Assembly: GCA_013297875.1 (NCBI GenBank)
Contig: JAAFIW010000021.1
Span: 1 to 64,000 of the forward strand
DNA length: 64,000 nucleotides
DNA from: Comamonadaceae bacterium
Lineage (GTDB): Bacteria; Pseudomonadota; Gammaproteobacteria; Burkholderiales; Burkholderiaceae_C
Direction of reading: 5' to 3'
Of this stretch, positions 8,828-18,026 are shown piece by piece (position 1 is the first letter of the stretch; the number at the start of each line of letters is the position of its first letter). A program made the translations under genes and the position numbers. The notes under the pieces were generated by a model. It saw nothing but the letters and a program-made list of their open reading frames with translations, had not been told where the DNA came from and ran no database searches.

Positions 8828-9862
8828 TCAAGAAAACAGCCTTCTGGCCAGCGGCGAACCCGCTGACAAATCACGCTGGTCCAGCGTGTCATACAGCTGT
8901 TCCAGCCCGGCGCCAATCACGTCCAGACCCTCGGTGCGGATCATGTGGCCGTTGTCGTCGGTGATGATGCCGTCCATCGACGCTGCCAGTGCAATGGCGG
9001 CTTCGCGCATGCGCACAAAGGGTTGTTCGCTGCGGGGCACCTGGGGCACATCCAGGCTCAGGGTCATCTCGCGCACGGCCGACTGGGCCGGGTCGTCGGC
9101 CAGTGCGGCCTGGGTGTCAAAGCTCAGGCCCAGCAAGGGCGGCACGTTGGGAATGCGTGCGGGCAGCACCAGGCGGCCTGGAATGGCACCGGCCACAAAG
9201 CCCAGGCGGGCTGCGTTTTGCTGGATGTAGCCGGGGCTCCAGGCGGCGCTGCGGGCGCGCAGAGTGAAGCTCAGTTGCGCGTCGTGGGTGCTGGAAAACT
9301 GATCGAGCTCGCGGGCGCGGGCGACCTCGTGCAACATGTCGGGGAACTCGGGCGAGCCGCTCAGGGTGTCGGCAAAGGCCTGCACTTTGACCACAAATTC
9401 GGAGAACTCGATTTCGTTCAGTGCGCCGGTGCGGTTGGCCATTTGTACGCCTGCTTGAAACGCACTGTAGCGGCGCCCGGGTACCGGTGCCTCCCACTGG
9501 TTGGCCTGGCTCAAACCCTCGATGGAGAAGGGTTTGCTTCCAGCGCGGCGCGTGGGTGGCAGGGCGGCGATGGCAGCGTCGCCTGATACCGGTGCGTCCA
9601 GCGCGATGGGAGTCAGCACGTCGATCAGGGCATCCAGCGCGTTCTTGCGATCCAGGCTGGGCAGGGGAACAGCAGGCAAGGGCGGCAGCGGCGCATCAAA
9701 CGATGACTCCACCGACAAGGCATTACCCTGACCCGGCTCCACGTGCCCCTCGGGCAGGGCCTGGCGGGGCGCGTTGCGCCGCGATGTCCACGCCCCATGC
9801 GCCACGATGGCCGCCAGCACCAAACCACCCAAGATCGCCAAGCCCACGGTGAAGTTACTCAT
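8828..9862 (-). CDS. zipA: Cell division protein ZipA
   Basis: A 344-aa inner-membrane protein that anchors and stabilises FtsZ at midcell. Residues 4-24 are the single N-terminal membrane helix (FTVGLAILGGLVLAAIVAHG). A Pro/Ala-rich linker of roughly 100 residues follows, then the C-terminal FtsZ-binding domain from about 175 to 340 (segments FSEFVVKVQAFADTLSG and PNVPPLLGLSFDTQAAL). Residue identity with E. coli ZipA is low, but position beside smc and domain layout fit. The usual betaproteobacterial neighbour ligA is not present downstream; lysS is there instead. Confidence 0.85.
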   Translation of the reverse strand: MSNFTVGLAILGGLVLAAIVAHGAWTSRRNAPRQALPEGHVEPGQGNALSVESSFDAPLPPLPAVPLPSLDRKNALDALIDVLTPIALDAPVSGDAAIAALPPTRRAGSKPFSIEGLSQANQWEAPVPGRRYSAFQAGVQMANRTGALNEIEFSEFVVKVQAFADTLSGSPEFPDMLHEVARARELDQFSSTHDAQLSFTLRARSAAWSPGYIQQNAARLGFVAGAIPGRLVLPARIPNVPPLLGLSFDTQAALADDPAQSAVREMTLSLDVPQVPRSEQPFVRMREAAIALAASMDGIITDDNGHMIRTEGLDVIGAGLEQLYDTLDQRDLSAGSPLARRLFS

Positions 9863-9897
9863 GCACGCTGTTTCCTGTTTGTTAGCAAGTACCTGCG

Positions 9898-10002
9898 AAT
9901 GACCGATGACGCGCGCTTTGCGCAGCGATGACGAATGACTGGGAGATCTCGGGCTGGGTCATCTGTCAGCAAGCCGCGCAAGCGGCGAGGTCATTTGTCA
10001 TT
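9898..10002. repeat. Imperfect inverted repeat between smc and zipA
   Basis: Two arms of about 42-45 bp (9898-9939 and 9958-10002) are imperfect inverted copies. Each arm shows ATGAC boxes flanking a GC-rich core, GCGCTTTGCGC on the left and CGCGCAAGCGGC on the right. The whole can fold into a large stem-loop in the smc-zipA gap. It is REP/MITE-like; it could act as a terminator or stabiliser after smc. No second copy was noticed in the window. Confidence 0.5.
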
Positions 10003-10010
10003 GCACCTAT

Positions 10011-13000
10011 TCAAGCCGCCTCCACCATGCCCACGGCAGACTCCATATCCACCGCCACGATGCGCGAAACGCCCTGCTCCTGCATGGTGACACCAATCAG
10101 TTGCTCGGCCATTTCCATCGCAATTTTGTTGTGGCTGATGAACAGGAACTGGGTTTCGCGGCTCATGGCCGTAACCAGTTTGGCATAGCGCTCGGTGTTG
10201 GCATCGTCCAGCGGCGCGTCCACCTCATCCAGCAGGCAAAACGGTGCGGGGTTGAGCTGGAAAATCGCAAAGACCAGCGCAATCGCGGTCAGCGCTTTTT
10301 CACCGCCTGACAGCAAGGCAATGGTCTGGTTTTTCTTGCCCGGTGGTTGCGCCATCACCTGTACGCCCGAGTCCAGAATTTCGTCGCCGGTGATCACCAG
10401 GCGCGCATTCCCGCCGCCAAACAGCTCGGGGAACATGCGGCCAAAGTGTTCGTTCACGCTGTTGAAGGTGCCCGACAGCAGGTCGCGGGTTTCGGCATCG
10501 ATTTTCTTGATCGCGTCTTCCAGCGTGGTCATGGCCTCGGTCAAGTCCGCGGTCTGCGCATCGAGAAACTGCTTGCGCTCGCGGGCGGTGCCCAGCTCTT
10601 GCAGCGCCGCCAGATTCACCGCGCCCAGCGCCGCAATCTCGCGCTGCAGCCGATCAATTTCGCCTTGCATACCCGCCAGCTTCACGTTGTTCTGCGTCAC
10701 GCTCAAGGCCACGGCTTCCAGGTCGGCCTGGGCATCGACCAATAGCTGGGTGTACTGCTCGAGGCCCAGCCGCGCGGCCTGTTCTTTCAGTTGCAGCTCG
10801 GTGATGCGCTGGCGAAGCGGGTCCAGCGCGCGCTCACCTTGCATGCGGCGCTCATCGCTGGCGCGCAGCTTGGCGGTCAGGTCGTCGTATTCGCTGCGCT
10901 TGGCACCCAGCGCCTGCTCGCGTGCCAGCTTCAAGGCCAGCGCTGCCTGCAAACCGGCCTGAGCCGACGCATCGGTCAGGCGGCTCAGCTCGTCTTGTGC
11001 CCGCTGCTGCTCGGCTGCGATGGACTGCAGTTGCTGGGTGGCGGTGTCAATGGCGCGAGCCAGCTCGGCCTGGCGGGCCTGCATGCTGCGCTGGGCAAAA
11101 CTGGCTTCTTGCGCCTGGCGCTCCAGGCTGCGCTGCTGGTCGCGGCACTCACTTAATTTGCGTTGCGCGGCAATTACCCGTTCATCGAGCTGGGCATGGC
11201 GCTCCTGCGTGTCGGCCAGTTGCATGTCCAGCGATTCAAACTGGGCTTCGGCCGTCACGCTGCGCTCTTGCAATTCATCGAGTTGTGCATCCACCTCAGC
11301 CAGGTCACCGGCCAGTTGTTCGCTTCGGGCACGGGTTTGCTCGGCTTGCTGGGTCAGGCGCAGGGTCTCCACCTGCAGCGCGTGGGCGCGGCTCTGGCTT
11401 TCGCTGGCTTCGCGCCGGGCCACCACCAGGCGCTGCGAGGCGTCGGTGTAGGCGGCTTCGGCGCGCACCAAGGCGGCGCGGGCTTCCTCGCTGATCAAGG
11501 CTTGCGCGCGAATCTGTTTTTCCAGGTTTTCAATTTCCTGGCTGCGCGCCAGCAAGCCGGCCTGCTCGGAATCGGGCGCATAAAAGCTCACGCTGTGGGC
11601 CGCCACCGCATGCCCGGTTTTGACGTAAATCACCTCGCCTGCCTTGAGCTGGTCGCGCGCGGCCAGGGCTTCTTCAAAGCTGGCGGCGGTGTAGCAGCCG
11701 TGCAGCCAGTCGCCCAACAAGGCACGTTGACCTGCGTCGTTCAAGCGCAGCAAATCGGCCAACCGGGGCAAGACCGCCGCCGCTTCGGGCGCGCCGGCAG
11801 ACGGTGGGCTATAAAAGGACAGCTTGGCCGGTGGCGCGTCGCTGCCAAAGGCACGCACCATGTCCAGGCGCGAGACCTCCAGCGCGCCCAGGCGCTCGCG
11901 CAAGGCCGCTTCCAGCGCACTTTCCCAGCCGGTTTCGATGTGAATGCGGCTCCACAGCGCCGTCATGCCTTGCAGGCCGTGCTTGGCCAGCCAGGGGGCC
12001 AGCTTGCCGTCGGTTTTGACTTTTTCCTGCAGCGCTTTCAGCGCCTCCACGCGGGCAGACAGGGCCGCCAACTGCGAGCTTTCGCTGTTCACCGCTTGCT
12101 GACGGGTGCGGCGCGCGTCGTCCAGCTGCGGCACCTCGGCCTGCAGGTCGTGCAGGCGGGCATCTGCCACCTGCGCGGTCTCTTGTGCGGTGGCCAGCTG
12201 GGCTTGCAGGCCGGCCAGGCGGGCCTCATCGGGCGCAGCCAGGGTTTTCTGGTCGGCCACCAGCTTTTCCCGGCGCGCATTGAGCTGGCGCGATTGATCT
12301 GCCACGCTGCGCTGCTCGGCTGCCAGAACGCCAATTTGCTGCTGCACCTGGGCAACGCTTGCGCGCTGCGCGTCGGCGCTGGCCTGGGCCTGGCGCAGCG
12401 CTTCTTCTTGGGCGGGCAGCAGGGCCGCCTGGTCTTCCACCTGAGCGGCCAACACGGCGGCTTGCTCCTGGGACTGCTCGGCCTGGGCGGCGAGGTTTTC
12501 AGACTCTGCGCGGGCATCGTCACCGCGTGCCGTCCACTGCGCGGTCTGCTCACTTAGTTGCACCAGCCGCTGCTCCACGCGCTGGCGGCCTTCCACCACG
12601 AAGCGGATTTCGGCTTCCAGCCGCCCCACTTCGGCGCTGGCTTCATACAACAAGCCCTGCGATTGGTTGACCTGATCGCCCGCTGCGTAGTGCGCCTGGC
12701 GAATGGTTTCCAAATCGGACTCCACATGCCGCAAATCGGCAATGCGCGCTTCCAGGTCGTTCACCGCCTTGTCGGCCTCGGCCTTCAAGCGGCCCTGCTC
12801 GGTTTCGCTCTCGGTGCGTTTCAAAAACCACTGCTGGTGCTGGCGCAGCGTGGCATCGGCCTGCAGGGTTTGGTAGCGCTGGGCCACCTCGGCCTGCTTT
12901 TCCAGCTTGTCCAGGTTGTTGTTCAGCTCGCGCAGGATGTCTTCGACGCGGGTGAGGTTTTCACGCGTGTCCGACAGGCGGTTTTCGGTTTCACGGCGGC

Positions 13001-13526
13001 GCTCTTTGTATTTGGACACGCCTGCGGCCTCTTCCAGAAACAAGCGCAGCTCTTCGGGGCGCGACTCGATGATGCGGCTGATGGTGCCCTGGCCAATGAT
13101 GGCGTAGGCCCGTGGCCCCAGGCCCGTGCCCAGAAACACGTCTTGCACGTCACGCCGGCGCACCGGCTGGTTGTTGATGTAGTAGCTGCTGGTGCCGTCG
13201 CGGGTGAGCACGCGCTTGACCGCGATCTCGGCAAACTGCGCCCACTGGCCACCGGCGCGGTGGTCGGCGTTGTCAAACACCAATTCGACCGACGAGCGCG
13301 AAGCGGCCTTGCGGGTGTTGGTGCCGTTAAAAATCACGTCCTGCATGGACTCGCCACGCAATTCGCTGGCGCGCGACTCGCCCAGCACCCAGCGCACCGC
13401 ATCCATGATGTTGGACTTGCCACAACCATTGGGGCCCACCACGCCGACCAACTGGCCGGGCAGCATGAAATTGGTGGGCTCGGCGAATGATTTGAAGCCG
13501 GATAACTTGATGGAGTTAAGACGCAC
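10011..13526 (-). CDS. smc: Chromosome segregation ATPase SMC
   Basis: A 1171-aa condensin core subunit that dimerises, binds ScpA/ScpB and compacts the chromosome. I choose a GTG start at 13526 because family members begin RLNSIKLSGFKSF; the frame runs 23 codons further upstream to an ATG, with no family support. Walker A is GPNGCGKS at 31-38. Long coiled coils (about 170-500 and 665-1010) flank the hinge (about 510-660). Near the C-terminus are the signature LLSGGEKAL and Walker B CLLDEVDAPLDD. A short inverted repeat separates it from zipA. Confidence 0.95.
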   Translation of the reverse strand: MRLNSIKLSGFKSFAEPTNFMLPGQLVGVVGPNGCGKSNIMDAVRWVLGESRASELRGESMQDVIFNGTNTRKAASRSSVELVFDNADHRAGGQWAQFAEIAVKRVLTRDGTSSYYINNQPVRRRDVQDVFLGTGLGPRAYAIIGQGTISRIIESRPEELRLFLEEAAGVSKYKERRRETENRLSDTRENLTRVEDILRELNNNLDKLEKQAEVAQRYQTLQADATLRQHQQWFLKRTESETEQGRLKAEADKAVNDLEARIADLRHVESDLETIRQAHYAAGDQVNQSQGLLYEASAEVGRLEAEIRFVVEGRQRVEQRLVQLSEQTAQWTARGDDARAESENLAAQAEQSQEQAAVLAAQVEDQAALLPAQEEALRQAQASADAQRASVAQVQQQIGVLAAEQRSVADQSRQLNARREKLVADQKTLAAPDEARLAGLQAQLATAQETAQVADARLHDLQAEVPQLDDARRTRQQAVNSESSQLAALSARVEALKALQEKVKTDGKLAPWLAKHGLQGMTALWSRIHIETGWESALEAALRERLGALEVSRLDMVRAFGSDAPPAKLSFYSPPSAGAPEAAAVLPRLADLLRLNDAGQRALLGDWLHGCYTAASFEEALAARDQLKAGEVIYVKTGHAVAAHSVSFYAPDSEQAGLLARSQEIENLEKQIRAQALISEEARAALVRAEAAYTDASQRLVVARREASESQSRAHALQVETLRLTQQAEQTRARSEQLAGDLAEVDAQLDELQERSVTAEAQFESLDMQLADTQERHAQLDERVIAAQRKLSECRDQQRSLERQAQEASFAQRSMQARQAELARAIDTATQQLQSIAAEQQRAQDELSRLTDASAQAGLQAALALKLAREQALGAKRSEYDDLTAKLRASDERRMQGERALDPLRQRITELQLKEQAARLGLEQYTQLLVDAQADLEAVALSVTQNNVKLAGMQGEIDRLQREIAALGAVNLAALQELGTARERKQFLDAQTADLTEAMTTLEDAIKKIDAETRDLLSGTFNSVNEHFGRMFPELFGGGNARLVITGDEILDSGVQVMAQPPGKKNQTIALLSGGEKALTAIALVFAIFQLNPAPFCLLDEVDAPLDDANTERYAKLVTAMSRETQFLFISHNKIAMEMAEQLIGVTMQEQGVSRIVAVDMESAVGMVEAA

Positions 13527-13668
13527 GGTAGCAGCTAAGGTATTGATTTCATTGAATAAATTGGCAACTTTCCGGCAGTCACCCACAGTACCCATGATAA
13601 CGCGCCCCGGACCCCGAACCGCCCAGGAAGTTCACCACTCGATTTTTTCTGGCTTGCTGAGCGGTTTT

Positions 13669-13729
13669 GAAGCCAAAACAGCCATCCGCCCAGGTATTTA
13701 TTGCTCAAGCAGCTATCAAAAATGTAGTA
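13669..13729 (+). repeat. Dispersed Comamonadaceae-type repeat, copy 2
   Basis: A full-length copy with left arm AGCCAAAACAGCC, CGCCCAGGTATTT linker, exact core ATTGCTCAAGCAGCTA and closing GTAGTA. It lies in the 13527-13769 gap, between the start of smc and the end of the EgtB/SenA-like gene. Apart from it I see nothing distinctive in that gap. Confidence 0.9.
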
Positions 13730-13769
13730 ACTGAACCCCTCAGTTGCGCTGAACCCGGATCTGACCGGG

Positions 13770-15020
13770 CTAAATCGCACACGAGCGAAAGCCAACGAAC
13801 CCGGTGTCCCACCCAGCTTGGGCAAAGCCGCGAAACTGGGTGTCGTGCAGGCGCGCACGGGTCGCAAATGAGGCACCGCGCAGCACGCGAGGCGGGGGCA
13901 ATCCGCTGTCGGGCTGGCTGGCCCAGGGGTCTGGCGTGAATCCGGGAAAGGGTCGCAGCGTGCCGGCCGTCCACTCGTGCACAGTGCCCCAGCGAAACCC
14001 GCGGCGTGCGGCCTGGGCGGCCGCCAGTTCCCACTCCACCTCGCTGGGCAGGCGCCGGCCCGCCCAGCGCGCCCAGGCATCAGCCTCCCACCAACTGACG
14101 TGCTGGGCGGCCTGGTTGCTGGCCATGCGGGTGGTTTTGCCAAACAGGGTTTGCATCACAGCGCCGCTGGCCACACCCATTTGCTCCACATCACGTGGCG
14201 CGCGGCGCTGGTGCTGGGCCGCCCACTGCCAGCCTTCGGGAAGCCACAGCTCGGCACGGTCATAGCCGCCATCGGCCACAAACTCGATGAACTGCGCCCA
14301 ACTGACAGCTTGTGCATCAATCTCAAACTCGGGCACCGCCACCTCATGCGCCCATTTCTCCCGGTCAAACACGAAGCGGCCCCGCTCGGTTTGGTTCGGT
14401 GCGGCGCCCAGCATCCAGCGCTGCGCAGGCAGCAGCAGGGGCTCGCGCGGCGGTGGCCCACCGGGCAGGCTCAAGGGCAAGGCCACACCGTAGCTTTGTG
14501 CCAACTCCACCAATTGCTCGCCACGCAAGTCTTCATGTAGCAGCGCCAGGCGGAAAAAATACAGCGCATCGGCCTCATCGGGCGTCTTGGCCAGCAAATC
14601 CAGCGTGCTTTCCAGCGTGTCCAGCAAATAAGCACGCAATGCCGCAGGGTCTGGCAAGTCGCCAGCCGCCGTGGGGGGAATAGCCAAGCCATTGGCCTGA
14701 CCCACCGGCCCGGTCATGGGCACGGCATACCACCGGTCGGCATGCGGCTCGATGGACGCCAGGCGGGTGGGCATGCGCGGGCAGGCGCTGCCCTGGGCGC
14801 GCTGGGTGTTGCGGCCGATCCAGTATTCGGCAAACCAAGCCACATGACCGACGAGCCAGTGTGCGGCAAACGCCGCCGGGCCTGCGCGCTGCTCCAGCAG
14901 ACCCAGGAGGTGCAGGCTGTGATTGCGCGCGTCCATTAAGGCCAGCGACAACAGCTCGCGACCGGCCTCGCGCATTGCGGGGCTGTCGATGTGGGTGGCG
15001 TGGGGGGCGATAGAGTTCAT
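13770..15020 (-). CDS. EgtB/SenA-like nonheme iron enzyme (DinB_2 + SUMF1 domains), altered iron-ligand motif
   Basis: A 416-aa protein of the family that includes ergothioneine synthase EgtB and selenoneine synthase SenA. The N-terminal half is a DinB-like four-helix bundle with the first candidate iron ligand in LVGHVAWFAEYWI. The C-terminal half is a SUMF1/FGE domain (VSWWEADAWARWAGRRLPSE, EWTAGTL, RVLRGASFATRAR, VGFRSC). The start AGRELLSLALMDARN resembles the SenA branch. Oddly, the second motif, normally HX3HXE, reads HEDLRGE: codon CGT (Arg) stands where CAT (His) is expected. No glycosyltransferase or SelD-like senB/senC gene lies alongside. It may be inactive, divergent, or carry a base error. 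Confidence 0.75.
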   Translation of the reverse strand: MNSIAPHATHIDSPAMREAGRELLSLALMDARNHSLHLLGLLEQRAGPAAFAAHWLVGHVAWFAEYWIGRNTQRAQGSACPRMPTRLASIEPHADRWYAVPMTGPVGQANGLAIPPTAAGDLPDPAALRAYLLDTLESTLDLLAKTPDEADALYFFRLALLHEDLRGEQLVELAQSYGVALPLSLPGGPPPREPLLLPAQRWMLGAAPNQTERGRFVFDREKWAHEVAVPEFEIDAQAVSWAQFIEFVADGGYDRAELWLPEGWQWAAQHQRRAPRDVEQMGVASGAVMQTLFGKTTRMASNQAAQHVSWWEADAWARWAGRRLPSEVEWELAAAQAARRGFRWGTVHEWTAGTLRPFPGFTPDPWASQPDSGLPPPRVLRGASFATRARLHDTQFRGFAQAGWDTGFVGFRSCAI

Positions 15021-15185
15021 GCGGTGGATTATTCAGGTGTTGGCCAATGACTGGTCACTTTGGGCGGTGCATCATCCGATCCCCAGGGGAAAACCCGAGG
15101 TATCAGTGTCAGGCTTTCTTCAGCGCTTGCCGCTTACGATGCTTGCTCGAAATGTGCATGCCCGATCATGCGAGACGACACACCC

Positions 15186-15192
15186 CGAGGAG
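15186..15192 (+). promoter_or_regulatory. Ribosome binding site deciding a TTG start
   Basis: GAGGAG sits 8-9 bases before TTG at 15201. Upstream in-frame ATGs at 15060 and 15168 have no comparable site and would add residues lacking family similarity, so the TTG is preferred for the TRAP small permease. Confidence 0.6.
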
Positions 15193-15200
15193 ATAAATTC

Positions 15201-15740
15201 TTGAACGCCCTACTTAAATTTGCCAGCGGCATCGACTGGCTCAGTGAATCTTTTGGCAAGCTGGCCTCGGTGACCGTGCTCGTTGCCGCCATGATCTCCG
15301 CAGGCAACGCCTTTGTGCGCTACGGCGTGGACTGGAGCTCCAACTCCTTGCTGGAGATCCAGTGGTACATGTTTGCCTGGATGGTGATGGTTGGGGCACC
15401 CCTGGTGCTCAAGCTCAACGAGCATGTGCGGGTGGATATTTTTTACGGCAAGCTGAAAAAAAATGGCCCGGTCTATGTGGACTTGTTTGGCCTGATTTTC
15501 TTTTTACTCCCCGTGATGGGCGTGATGGCCTGGATGTGCTGGCCTTTTTTCCTGCGGGTGTTTTTAACCGGTGAAATGTCGCAAAACGCGGGCGGCCTGA
15601 TCCGCTGGCCAGCCACCTTGGCGCTGCCGGTGGGTTTTGGCATGGTGTTCCTGCAAGGCGTAGCCGAAATCATTAAGCGCGTGGCGTACCTGCAAGGCAA
15701 GTACGCCATGGACACGCATTACGAAAAGCCTCTGCAGTAA
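15201..15740 (+). CDS. TRAP transporter small permease (DctQ family)
   Basis: The 179-aa four-helix subunit of a tripartite ATP-independent periplasmic transporter, which couples organic acid uptake to the sodium or proton gradient. Helices are near residues 20-40, 50-75, 95-118 and 135-160. The family landmark NEHVRVDIFY after helix 2 is present. I use the TTG start with GAGGAG upstream. The large permease follows after 59 bp. No periplasmic binding protein (DctP/TAXI type) is encoded on either side. Confidence 0.9.
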   Translation: MNALLKFASGIDWLSESFGKLASVTVLVAAMISAGNAFVRYGVDWSSNSLLEIQWYMFAWMVMVGAPLVLKLNEHVRVDIFYGKLKKNGPVYVDLFGLIFFLLPVMGVMAWMCWPFFLRVFLTGEMSQNAGGLIRWPATLALPVGFGMVFLQGVAEIIKRVAYLQGKYAMDTHYEKPLQ

Positions 15741-15799
15741 GCGGCCACCCCACCCCATAACTCCAATAATTACTCCAACAATTCCAGGACACACACACC

Positions 15800-17386
15800 A
15801 TGCAAATGGAAAATTTCGCGCCCGTCATGTTTGCGGGCCTTGTCGTCGTCATGTTGATCGGCTTTCCGGTCGCCTTCTCGCTGGCTGCTTTGGGCCTGGG
15901 CTGTGGCTTTCTGGCCATCCAGATGGGCTGGTTTCCCGCTGCGTATTTAAGTAATTTGCCGCTAGCCATCTTTTCGATTCTGTCCAATGAGTTGCTGCTG
16001 GCGATTCCGTTTTTTACCTTCATGGGCACCATTCTTGAAAAGTGTGGCCTGGCCGAAGACATGCTGGACTCCATGGGTCAGCTGTTTGGCCCGGTGCGTG
16101 GTGGCCTGGGCTACTCGGTGATCATCGTGGGCTTCATCCTGGGAGCGATCACCGGCACGGTGGCAGGCCAGGTGATTGCGATGGCGCTGATCTCGCTGCC
16201 GGTGATGATTCGCTACGGCTACAACATGCGCTACGCCACCGGCGTGCTGGCCGCCTCGGGCACCATCACGCAGCTGGTGCCGCCCTCGCTGGTGCTGGTG
16301 GTGATGGCTGACCAGCTGGGCAAGCCCGTGGGCGACATGTACAAAGGCGCTTGGGGCCCCTCGCTGTTGCAAATCACTTTCTTTGCGCTCTTCACCTTTG
16401 CGCTGGCGCAGCTCAAGCCGCATTACGTGCCGGGCGTACCCCGAACCGCCCGCACGCTGGACGGCTGGGCGCTGTGGAAAAAATGCCTGAAGGGCATCAT
16501 TCCCTCGGCCATTCTGATCTTCACCGTGCTGGGTTCGATGGGCGGCCTGCCGTTTCAAGACAGTGCGATTGCCACCCCCACCGAAGCCGGTGCCATGGGC
16601 GTGGTGGGTGCCATGATTCTGGCCTCGATGAGTAAACGCTTGAACTGGGCTGTGACCTGGGACGCGATGAAAGGCACGATGCGCCTGACGGCCATGGTGG
16701 TGTTCATCCTGATCGGTTCGCGCGTCTTCAGCCAGGTATTTCAAGGCGTAGACGGGCAAAAGTGGGTGGAGCATTTGCTCACCGGCTTGCCTGGCGGGCA
16801 GACCGGCTTTTTGATTGTGGTGAACATCTTTGTGTTCTTCCTGGCCTTCTTCCTGGACTTCTTCGAGATTGCCTTCATTCTGGTGCCCATGCTGGCACCG
16901 GTGGCCGACAAGCTGGGCATTGACCTGGTGTGGTTTGGCGTGTTGCTGTGCGTGAACCTGCAAACCAGCTTTATGCACCCACCGTTTGGCTTTGCGCTGT
17001 TTTACCTGCGCGGCATTTCAGACACGCTATTCAAGGAGGGTCGCATTCCGGTGGCGGTCAAATCCAGCGACATTTACATGGGCTCCATTCCCTGGATCAT
17101 CATGCAGCTGATGCTCGTTGCCGTGGTGATTTTCTTCCCGCAAACCGTCACGTTCTTCCTGGACAAAGAGGTCAAGATTGACACCGACAAAGTCATCATC
17201 GAGGCACCGCCAGATAACAACTACACCGCACAACCCAGCGCACCCGCTGTGCTGACACCCGGCTCTTCTGCACCGTCCACGTCAAGCGACACCGCCTTGA
17301 TGCCCGAACCCGCAGCGTCTGATGCAGCCAACTCCGGCGATGAGGAACAAAAGAAGATGGACGAGCTGTTCAAAGACAAGAAATGA
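15800..17386 (+). CDS. TRAP transporter large permease (DctM family)
   Basis: A 528-aa channel-forming membrane subunit with about 12 hydrophobic helices. Recognisable segments are GFPVAFSLAALGLG near 22-35, IPFFTFMGTILEK, GTVAGQVIAMALISLPVM and HPPFGFALFYLRG. The last 75 residues (from about 455) form a hydrophilic Pro/Ser/Ala- and acid-rich tail ending EEQKKMDELFKDKK, longer than in typical 425-aa DctM proteins. The substrate is unknown; large permeases of this longer class often serve organic acids. Its stop overlaps the start of the next gene by 4 bases (ATGA). Confidence 0.9.
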   Translation: MQMENFAPVMFAGLVVVMLIGFPVAFSLAALGLGCGFLAIQMGWFPAAYLSNLPLAIFSILSNELLLAIPFFTFMGTILEKCGLAEDMLDSMGQLFGPVRGGLGYSVIIVGFILGAITGTVAGQVIAMALISLPVMIRYGYNMRYATGVLAASGTITQLVPPSLVLVVMADQLGKPVGDMYKGAWGPSLLQITFFALFTFALAQLKPHYVPGVPRTARTLDGWALWKKCLKGIIPSAILIFTVLGSMGGLPFQDSAIATPTEAGAMGVVGAMILASMSKRLNWAVTWDAMKGTMRLTAMVVFILIGSRVFSQVFQGVDGQKWVEHLLTGLPGGQTGFLIVVNIFVFFLAFFLDFFEIAFILVPMLAPVADKLGIDLVWFGVLLCVNLQTSFMHPPFGFALFYLRGISDTLFKEGRIPVAVKSSDIYMGSIPWIIMQLMLVAVVIFFPQTVTFFLDKEVKIDTDKVIIEAPPDNNYTAQPSAPAVLTPGSSAPSTSSDTALMPEPAASDAANSGDEEQKKMDELFKDKK

Positions 17387-17937
17387 CGCCGACCGCTGCC
17401 GGGCCCACGCTGGGCCATGCCATGCTGGGCATGCCGCTGTTTCGCTTCACGCCCACTGGCGGCACGGTGAGCGGCCCGGCCTTTTCCCGTCCGTTCAAAG
17501 CGCTGGCGGTGGGCATCGTCGGCGGTTGTGCCGTGTGGTTGTTTCTGCTGTGGCAATCAGGGCAGCTGAGCAGCACCGGCCGGTGGCAATCCAACGGCCT
17601 GGGCTGGACGGTGGCCGCCATGGCCTTGCTGAGCTGGACGCTGTGGGCCATCCTCACCAGCCGCACCACCTTGAGCAGCACAGCCTTGCTGCAGACCTGG
17701 ATCTGGAACAAATCAGTCGATCTCAACGACCTGGCCTATTGCAAACTCATTCGCGTTCCCGGCCTGGAATGGCTGATTGCCCCGCGTTTGTATGTGCGCA
17801 CGCTGATGGGGAAAATCAGCGTGTTCTACGCCGCGCGCGGCCCGCTACTGGCCGAATTTGAGCGCCTGTCACAGGAGCTGAGTCAGCACCGCCTGGGGGC
17901 GATGGCCGAAAAGCCCGCGCCAACCGAGTCGACCTGA
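17383..17937 (+). CDS. Hypothetical membrane protein coupled to the TRAP genes
   Basis: A 184-aa protein that I cannot assign. Two hydrophobic helices are near residues 40-58 and 74-92. A cytoplasmic-looking region with AEFERLSQELSQHRLG follows and the C-terminus is polar. The ATG overlaps the stop of the TRAP large permease (ATGA), which indicates translational coupling and supports a role with the transporter, perhaps as an accessory or assembly factor. That role is inference from position only. Confidence 0.7.
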   Translation: MTPTAAGPTLGHAMLGMPLFRFTPTGGTVSGPAFSRPFKALAVGIVGGCAVWLFLLWQSGQLSSTGRWQSNGLGWTVAAMALLSWTLWAILTSRTTLSSTALLQTWIWNKSVDLNDLAYCKLIRVPGLEWLIAPRLYVRTLMGKISVFYAARGPLLAEFERLSQELSQHRLGAMAEKPAPTEST

Positions 17938-17944
17938 ACTGCGT

Positions 17945-18011
17945 TTGCTCTTAAAAATATAGCTGCTTGAGCTCAATCTGCCTGGGCGTAAAGGCGATTT
18001 GCCTTGAATTT
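17945..18011 (-). repeat. Dispersed Comamonadaceae-type repeat, copy 3
   Basis: Core reads TAGCTGCTTGAGCTCAAT, with a distal CTGGGCG...GGCGATTTGCCTTGAATTT arm. It lies between the convergent genes ending at 17937 and 18027. Confidence 0.85.
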
Positions 18012-18026
18012 CGCTTCTGGACAGGT

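Noticed and set aside
11163-12557. 464-codon open frame opposite smc
   Set aside because: Complement of the SMC coiled-coil and hinge coding sequence; composition is typical of a shadow frame in high-GC DNA.
15962-16978. 338-codon minus-strand frame in the TRAP large permease
   Set aside because: His/Gln-rich shadow of a membrane-protein gene.
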